Of a stretch of 64,000 nt of DNA, positions 53,201-62,200 are shown piece by piece; position 1 is the stretch's first letter; every line of letters begins with the position of its first letter. Both the position numbers and the translations under genes were made by a program. The DNA lies in the NCBI GenBank assembly GCA_001643675.2, contig LSRY02000002.1, positions 657,501-721,500 on the forward strand, in the 5' to 3' direction. The notes under the pieces are model-generated. The model ran no database searches and had not been told where the DNA came from. It saw nothing but the letters and a program-made list of their open reading frames with translations. The stretch is from Monocercomonoides exilis. Taxonomy: Eukaryota > Preaxostyla > Oxymonadida > Polymastigidae.

Positions 53201-56200
53201 TCGTTACTTTCAAGCTTTTGTTGATCGGTCGATGATGATTCGTCTGAAAATGAATAAGATAATGAAGACCCCTTATTCCCTTGAGAACTGGCATTTAGCA
53301 CTTTTTTATCTGAAACAAATGATTTAGGTTCTTTTGAGTGTTGCTTTGAAGAAAACTCAAAAAACGAAGGATGAAAAATGGAAGTACATGCCCAACGAAG
53401 TGTCGCAAGCAGTTTAGGCAGCGATGATTCAACAAATGTGCTTATTGATGGAATTGTTATGTTCTCCAACCCTGAAAGAGAGCGATCAGGCTGAAACGGA
53501 ACATTTGGAGAAAACAACGATTTCGAATGCAAAACAGAAGTCGATGGAGGATAGACAGTTGATCTGGGCGGAAACAATGGAGTTTGTTGTGGATGTTCTT
53601 GAAGTTGGCGCAGGATCGCTTCGTTCATGTTTTGATTATTTATATTCGATTCACTCTTGTAAGTCAAATTCTTAATGGGAGGAGAAAAGACAGAAGAAGC
53701 TCCAGCTGCTGCAGGCTGTGCAACTGCCTTTGTATTTGTGTCTTCAGTGATAACAGAGACTTTTGGTATTGCTTTTTGTGGAAGAGCCTGCGGAGGCGCA
53801 AATTGTGGAGATGGAGAAGTAATCGTGGCTGCAAGTGTTGCTGGTATTGCAGCTGATAAAGATGAAGGAACAGGAATAGTGGCATCCGGCAGCAAAGAAG
53901 AAGAAGTATCTAACAATCCACCCATCCCTGTTTGTAGTGCAGTTTTCTGTTTGCTCTCAGTCTGTTGAAGTAATGCTGCATTCTGTTCTGTCGTTTGAGG
54001 TATCTTAAATGCCATATCTTGTGAAGATAGCGATTCTTGCTCTTCTGCTGATGATGCTGAAGTTGCTGCTGCTTTCGTCTTGCGTCTTGCCCTTCCTCCT
54101 CTTCCGCGTGCTGGTCTTCCTTTTCCTCTTTTTCTGCTTGGCGTTAACGTTGCAGCTGCTCCTCGCTTCGAAGAAGCCCTTGTCTTTTTGCCTGCTTCTG
54201 TTTCATCCGCTTCTGCTTTGACTTTGCCGGCTTCGTTTTCGTGCTCTTTCACATCTTCGTCGTCTGTTGAATGCGATCTTCCTGTTTCATTGCTGCTCAT
54301 TTCATCAACTTTGTGTCTGTTAGCAGCTCCTCGTCCTTTTTGCACTTCTCGAATTTTCACTCTTTTTCTTCCTGATCTCGTCTCAATTATGATTTCATCA
54401 TCTTCTTCATAAAGATGTTCGGATGCCTTTTCTAGATTTTCTGCTTCAGTTTTGTCTGCAATCACTTTCTTTTGTCCTCTTTTTTTATTCTCTCCATCAG
54501 CTTTACTTGTTTTTCCGTCAGCAACTGTCGAGCGTGTTCTTCCTCCTTCATCAGTCTCTGAATCTTCCGGACTTTGAGGATTGAGATGCTTCGAATCGTG
54601 CTGCGGTTTTGAAGTCACTACTTCGTCCATTCTGTCGCTGTCTTCATCGTCTTCAACCAAATTGGTTTTTGTCCTAATTGTTTCAGAATGCTCATTTTTT
54701 TCAATCGATTCTTTTTCATCTGGTCTTTTTCGTTCGACCATCGAATTGTTCAAATAAATCAGCGGTATCAAAGCACAAAGAGCATCAAATGCAATAAGCT
54801 GCTTGTCAAGTGAAGAAGATCTTAGAACAGAAGACAAAAAGGCTACAACATGAAGAAAGTTGCCTTGCAAATAGTGAGAAACAAGACAAGCTGAAGAAGG
54901 GTCGAAGTTATTAGCCAGAACAGACGGTGCTGATTGCACAAAGGCCAATTCTCGATATACTTCAAACTGAGCACAGTTGAGATTTTGCACTTGAGAAAAC
55001 GTAGGCGATACAGGCATCTGTGAAGCAACTTGTGACTCAGCAGAGAACGAAGTCCTTAAATTATGTGGAAGAGCAGCTGTTGTATTGAATTGTTGGTTCA
55101 AAAATGGATGTGTTTTTCCTGTGCGAGTGGCAGATGCAACTGCAGCCGAATATGCCTGAACAGAACAAGACAGCGGAGCATTCGAAAGAACAGGAGCCAT
55201 AAGATACAGATCGAGATCAATGATAGCAGAAGAGCTTAACTGCAGAACATCAGAAGGAGATTGCATCAAAGAACGAGGTGACGACAAACCAACCTGTCCA
55301 GCTGCGGTCATTGGACGCGGGAACGGATGAAAAGCAGACATATTTGGACTCTCTGAGAATGTGAAGCGAGGAGTCGACGAAATAACTGAAGGCATCATGC
55401 CATTGGTAGCTGAACCAGAACTCGAGGCTGAACTTGAATCAGAAGGCGAGGAAGGAGATGAGGTTATGTGAGAGGAAGGAGGAGAAGTAGGCTGAGTGCG
55501 TTTTAGCTCTGTCTGCTGGAAGCAAATATCAGCAATTCGGATAAGAGTGGCAAATGGCGGTGAAGAACTTGATGTTGAAGAAGACGAATATTGTTTTGAT
55601 GACGAAAATGATGAAAATGAAAAAGAGTTCTGAGACGACAATTTTGTGTTTTTTGATGATTTATTCTGAATATCAGAATTTTCATCAATGTCAAAATTAA
55701 ACATTTCTTCCCTGCTAGCTTTTCCAATCTCCATTATAACATGCTCCAAAAGAGGGTATTGAACAAGCCCAAAAAAGCTTGAAAATGATGATATTCCGAG
55801 AGTGGTCATAATAAAATCTATTCCCAATGATGATAAAGGTTCTGGTTGAATCGAATTCATCTGAAGTTCATCAGAAAATCGAGTTTGAGACTGAAATTCT
55901 GGTCTTGAAGGTGTTTTCACCACATTCAGCGTGCGTGTAGGTGATGTTGGAGGTGATTCAACAAAAGAATGTGCCCTGTTAGTTGGAGATGGCGAACAAA
56001 ATCGAGCTGGTGAAGATATTGCAAATCTTGTTGCAGCTTCATCTGGGTGCGTCATTAGAGAATATGTGAATAGCGCAAGATTCTCAATAATTAATGTTCG
56101 TGATGCAATCATGTGGATGGTACGTCTCTTATCTGCTTCAATATGAGATAGCATATTCTGCTGTGGTGTTGAAGTTTGCTGCGCTGCCGAAGAACTAGAA

Positions 56201-59200
56201 GAAGAAGATGACGTTGAAGACGTTGCTGAAGAAGAACTTGCTGTTGCAGAGCTCGTATTGGTCTGAGCTGATGATTGTGCATTCTTCATTCGTGATCCAT
56301 TTCCAACAGTTTCAGCTGATGTTGAATCAAAAATAGATGTGGTTGTCAGAGGAGAAGGTGCAGTTGTTGTTGATGTCGATGCTTTTGGTGTTGCCTGAGC
56401 AGATGACTGCGGAAGAGTCGAAGAGGCAGAGGAAGTGTACAATGGATGCGGATAAAGTATTTGAGAAAGAAGGATTAGATAATCTGGAAACACATATTGT
56501 GTCAATACTTGAGGCCCTGCTTCAGAATTCACAGTTGGCGTATTCAATGGATTCTGTTGTTTTTCTGGTAAAAAGCGCGAATAAGTTGCTGGATTTGCAG
56601 AATCTGTGTAAAGCGAGGAAGTGAGTTTTGACATTTGATGCGCAGGTGTTGCCTTCTGTTTTGTGAGTTCAGCTGCTACATTATCTTTTGCAGATTGAGC
56701 TCGCAGTGATGCTGAAGTTGATGAAGATGGCAATGTATTTGTGCCAGTAGTTGCCGTTCTCTGTTGTTTTGAGGAATTATTTGCATCATCTTGTCCAACA
56801 GCCAAACACAATGCGCTTCTTTCTTGTTCCTGGAAGTGCTGCTTCCGCTCAGCAAATCGTCTTTCTCGTGTTTCTATCAAAGACTCAATGAACAACTGTG
56901 CAAGAGCTGAAGGAAAGAATGATGATAAATAATCCTTTGGAGTAGTGTGATAGCAAAGAATAGGAATGGTACACAGAAGAGGTGGTGGCTGAGGAGATGA
57001 AAAGCAGCTGAAAAAAAACAAAGGTGCAATTTCTGTTGGCTTAATACGTTTGAGCTCCTCAGACTCATTCTGCATTTGAGCAGATCCGAATGAAGATGTT
57101 GATGATTCACCAGAAAGCAATGAAGATTCGCTGCTGAATGAGAAGTGCATAAAAATGGAAAATGGATCAGAAAGAAAGCGCATTTTCTGTTGGCGAAACT
57201 GCTTTTGAAGCTGGTTCAAAGCAGAAGATTCAGGCTTTAACTTCTGAAGCAAATAAATCAACTCTGCCCATTTTTGGTTCTTTGTGGTGATTGTTGCAAG
57301 TGTTGTGTCTATTGAATCTTCAGTCATTGTTTTCACGACAAATGCAGCAACAGCAGTCTCAATGGGACTAAGTAATAACTCAACTGATTCAAGCCCCATT
57401 GCTTCTGCCCAACTTTCCAGTGATTCAATTGAAAGTCGTCGCACATCTGTGTCTTTGTCCTTCAGACAAGTCAAAAGGAATAATTCGACAAACGAAACAG
57501 GAAACGAATAAAGTGGATGTCTGACAAGAGATGAGAGGGATTTTGAGGTAGATGAATGCTCAAACAGATCTCTCTTTAAACATGTGGATAGCACTGAAAT
57601 TGCTTTCTGTGCCTTGTTTCTGTCCGTTTGCACTCTTAAATGTCTCGATCTCTCCGAAATGATTATTGAAAGAATGTTTGTTGCAGCGCCAACGGTCATG
57701 ATGCTGTCATCTTCATCACTTTTTGATTCAGTGAAAAAATTTGAAGGAGAAACGCGCAGTGGGCTCATCAGGACATTCATACATTCCCAGCTGTTGTTTA
57801 ATTCCTCTATTTGCTGCTCTGTGCTCGAAGTCGAGTCTGCATCTGCAGTCGCTTCTGTGTATTCATCGCTTTCAGAATATGATAGTTCCCCGCTTGTTTC
57901 TGTACTACTCTCACTCAGACTGCTGATCTCGATTCCAATTCGTTTTCCTCTCTTTATCTCATCGTTGCTTGAAATTGCATTCATTTGAGCATCCATTACT
58001 TCATCACCATTTTCTTTTGAAATCATTTTGTGCTTCGTATACTGGACTTTAACCGTTGCTTGTCCTTGCTCGGATTTTGCAGAATCGCCTTTGATGTTAT
58101 TTGTTGATAAACGAGAATCAACAATTGCGCCTCTCTTCTTCTGCATAGTCAAATTAAGATCTCCAACATCGATCCCGGTAGAAGTTACTTTATTTTGGCT
58201 CGCTTGTAATGCATTGTAAAGCTCATTTATTGAAGGCTTTCTTGTAAGTGCTGCTGGAGAGATAGCTGGAAGCGAACTCGAGTACGTGGAAGAGGAGGCA
58301 TTTTGTGAAGTTCCAAGTGATAGTGGTGATAAAGCCCGCTTTCTAGGTGATGCAGTCACATCATGCAGCATGGAATGTGACGTTAATGAAGTTGAATGTG
58401 ATGAAGAAGAGTTGGCGAGTAATGCTGTTGTTGAAGAAGATGTTTGCGTGACTATTTGAGGAGAATGAGCCAAAGATGAAGCAATCGTTTTTGTGTCATG
58501 CAATTTTTTCGTCAAGCCACTTGCTCGAATTCCCTTTGAATCCAATTTTAACCCCAATGTGCGCTTCTTTGGTGTGCTTTGAGTTGTTGCATTGATAGCT
58601 GAAGGCAGTTTGGTATTATTTGTGGTTGTTGTGGAAGATGGAAAAGGAAGCATCGGAGAAGCTTCAGCAGAAGGAGATGGAGAAAAATTGGACGATGATA
58701 TTGAAAATGAACTGCTTGGTGCTAATTGCATTGTGGCTGTTGGCCGAGAAAGAGGCGCTTGAAGAGTGGACATAGTTTTTGGTGACACTGCAAGAGAGAT
58801 TGGGGAGTGAGTTAATGTTGTTAATGATGGTGAAACTGGAAGTGTTGATGCAGAACCAGAGTAACTCTGTTCGGGTTTTTCGTCGTTTGAGTCACAAGTC
58901 AAATCAACGATTTTCATTGAAAGCTTTTCGGACAACGAATGTGATGAGGACAATGGTTGAATAGGATGTTTTCTTCCATTCAATCCGTGCAGTGTTTTGG
59001 TTGAGTTTCGTTCTAGAACTGAGGGAGAAGCAGGAGTATACACAAGCGGTGTTTTCATTGTTGAATTTGCGAGTGTGAGCGAGGGAAAAGAAGAGAGGCC
59101 AATTGAATTTGATGCAAAAGATGCAGCAGAAGATGGCGTTGAAGACACAGCAAACGGATCATTTTGCGTCTGAATGCGTGCTGTTTTTGTGATTTCTTGG

Positions 59201-62200
59201 GTGTGAGATTTCACCGTTTGCAGATACTTTTGCTGAAATAAACTGTGGTGTTTGTTTGATAATTCTGTTTTTGTTGATGATTTTTTGTTCTTTTTGTTCA
59301 AAATCTGAACAGGCCATGTTGGAACTCGATTAAGAAGAGGAGGAAAATAATTAATATTCTGCTGTGTGCTGCCAAACTTTGTAAACAACTGAACGGTTAA
59401 GAACTGTCTTAGCATCCAGTTCATCATTGACTGCCCCAAAGAGCCTATCATTGAAGCAATTGAATGTGGAGATTGTGGATATTGTTCATCTTTGGCAAGC
59501 AAAGTTGCATTTTCTGTTCTGATTTCTTGCACAAGTTCATAAATCCCAACAAGTCTTCGTATTAAAATGCTGCATCCAGTTGTGTCTGTCCATTCCCGTT
59601 GACTCGACATGATCGATGACGAAAGTGATTTTGGTGAATTTGGCAAGTGAAATTGAAAAGAAGTATCGTTTTGTGTCGAAAATGCAGGCGCATCGATTTC
59701 CGAAGATGGTAAAGAAGATGATGAACTCGAAGTCTTTAATGCTGCTGATGATGAAGTTGAAGATGCTGCCGCACCAGAAGAAGAAGTTGTTCTCTTGAAC
59801 ATTGCCAAAGAAGATGTTTTTTTCAGCGGAGGCGAAAAGACCAATTGAGATGGTGAAGACTTTCGATGCGCTGAGCCTCCTTTCTTTCCTTTTTTGCGCT
59901 GTTCTTTCAATTTCCTTTGTTGATTTTTACTTTCTTTTTGTTCTAAAGCCTTCAAAATCACTGCAGTTGACCATGCTGATTCACCTTTCCTGATAAGCGC
60001 TGAAGGGAATAGAATAAGGGCAAGTGTGTAATGAAGAGTGAATACTGATGATGGAAGCGTTGATAAAAGAGAAATCTGCTGCTGAGTCAACTGCTCGAAA
60101 GAAATTGAATTATTAATTGGTTTTAATGGAGATGGCTTTGGCTGAGTAATCGAAGGAACATCGCCAGTTGAAGAAGACTGCAATGAAATCACCGAAGGTT
60201 TCACACTTTGACTCTCAGAAATATCTTTCGTTTCCATTCCATTCTGCCCAACAAGCGCTATCAGCTGAGAATCATCCACAGGAGGAGAAAAAAGAGACGG
60301 GACAGAAGTGGCAGAGGTTGATGTTAATCTCTGCTGGAACGTGGCCTGTGCAGTTGTTCCTGGCTGATCTTGAACGGGAGAAAAGCCTTCAGACAAATGA
60401 AGAGGCGTTCCTGTAGCAGACACAGGATGCGAAGATGTTGAAGGATTGATATTGAACAGCTGGGACATCAGAGGCTGCTGTGTCAACGGACCAATTGCTG
60501 AAGTCGAAGACCAATCAAGTTCAAAAGTTGTTTCTGGTGTTTGGAATGGAAGAACAGCCCGAGGCAATTTTGGTGTTGAAACAGAAAAGACCGATTGTTG
60601 TGCGTTAAGTGAGTTGCCTGCATTTGTCATTAGCTGTGACATAGGAGATGTTGTTGAGTCAGATGAAGCTTTGGATGGATCTTTGTTAGAAAGTGAAGTT
60701 TGAAGAGGCTCTGCGCTTTTTCGTTGTTTTAATGATCTCTCGGAGTCTGAAGCACTTGTTGCTAATTGATCTTCTTTCCTGTCTATTGAGCAGCACAACT
60801 TATCTTTGTTCCAAAGCTCTCTGTTGTCTTCTTCACCGCAACGAGTAAGTCTTGTGGTTTCTCCATCGGCAGCGTCGCCTTCTTCAATTGTTCCTGTTTC
60901 GTCGTCATCCACATCCTCATCATGTTCGTCTCCATTGACCAGCTGCTTCAATGTCGTGTTCTGTTCGTTCGGATCAATCATGCTCCTAATAGTGCTTGTC
61001 ATGATTGCTGATAGTGATTTTTGCTTTCCCGAGGCAATCATCTTCGACACTGGTGGAGGAGATAGAAGAAGCGGTGGGCGAAGTGGTTTATGTTTGGGAC
61101 TGAGCAGCTTTGCCATCACTTCACTTGATACAATTTCAACTGAATCATCAGAATCTCCGTCGCTTGTGGCATCTTCGTCGAATTCATCACCAGATTCATC
61201 AGAAAGACTTATTTTTTTGTTGTATGATTCGGAAAACTTGCCTGCTTCTTTGCTCTCTCCTTTGTCATCACCTTTGCCTTCTACGTTTTTACTTGATTTG
61301 CGTGTCACTTTGACTCTGAAAGAAATTCCCCTCTCACTTCTTTCTTCTCTACTGTGTTGTTTGATTTGTTGCTGTTGTTGTTTTTCTGTCTCATTGATCA
61401 ATCGAACAGCACGGTTCATTGCCAGTCTGTTCTCTGGCGATGCTTCAAGCTTATTCAGTGCAGGCCCTTCTGAGCTGAAGAGGCGTATGAGAGATGACTG
61501 AATTGAAGCAGCTGTGGCAAGCGTCACTTGCTGTGTTGAAGAGACTGTCGAAGAAGACGATGACGGAATGCAAGCAGGCAAAGGCGTTGCAGAGATTGTG
61601 GATGGGATGGAAGATCGCTTGTCTGGCGAAAGAGAAAGACTAAAGTGGAAAGAAAGCGAATCGGTGTCTGATCGAGATCCGGAATTTGACTGTTCATTTT
61701 TCCTTTCAGATGATTTTGACTGTTGTAGCGAATTTTGTCCTCCTTCTTCAACAATCTCGTCTAAGTTAATGGTTGGCACGATTGCCCATCCATTTTGATA
61801 AGAATACGCAGAAATTTTGTTGTTTATGTTTTTTAAACATTTACTTGAAGCTTCACCAGAAGTCGTTAAAGCTGTCATTTTCTCGTCGTTTGAAAGTCCA
61901 TTTGACACTTGATAAGACTTCACAAATCGAATTCCAACATGAAATGGCATAAAAAGAGATGATATTGATGAGTCACTTCGTATTTTTTCCATAAATGACA
62001 CTGAATGCTCATGGTATTTCGGTGATGCCGAAACATTCCGTTCCGTCACTGGAGAATATGCAGCTGGCTTTGGCCGATTCGAATCAAGTGTTCTATCGTT
62101 TGAATTTCTTGGTGACAGCTGTTGTGGAGATTGTTGAGTTGGCGATTGTGTTTGTGACATTCTTTCTTTATATCTCTGCTGAAGCATGTACAGTCGATTG

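Noticed and set aside
60806-61501. Plus-strand open frames opposite the ATR gene
   Set aside because: Low-complexity Ser/Leu-rich shadows of the coding strand; ATR homology on the minus strand explains the region.
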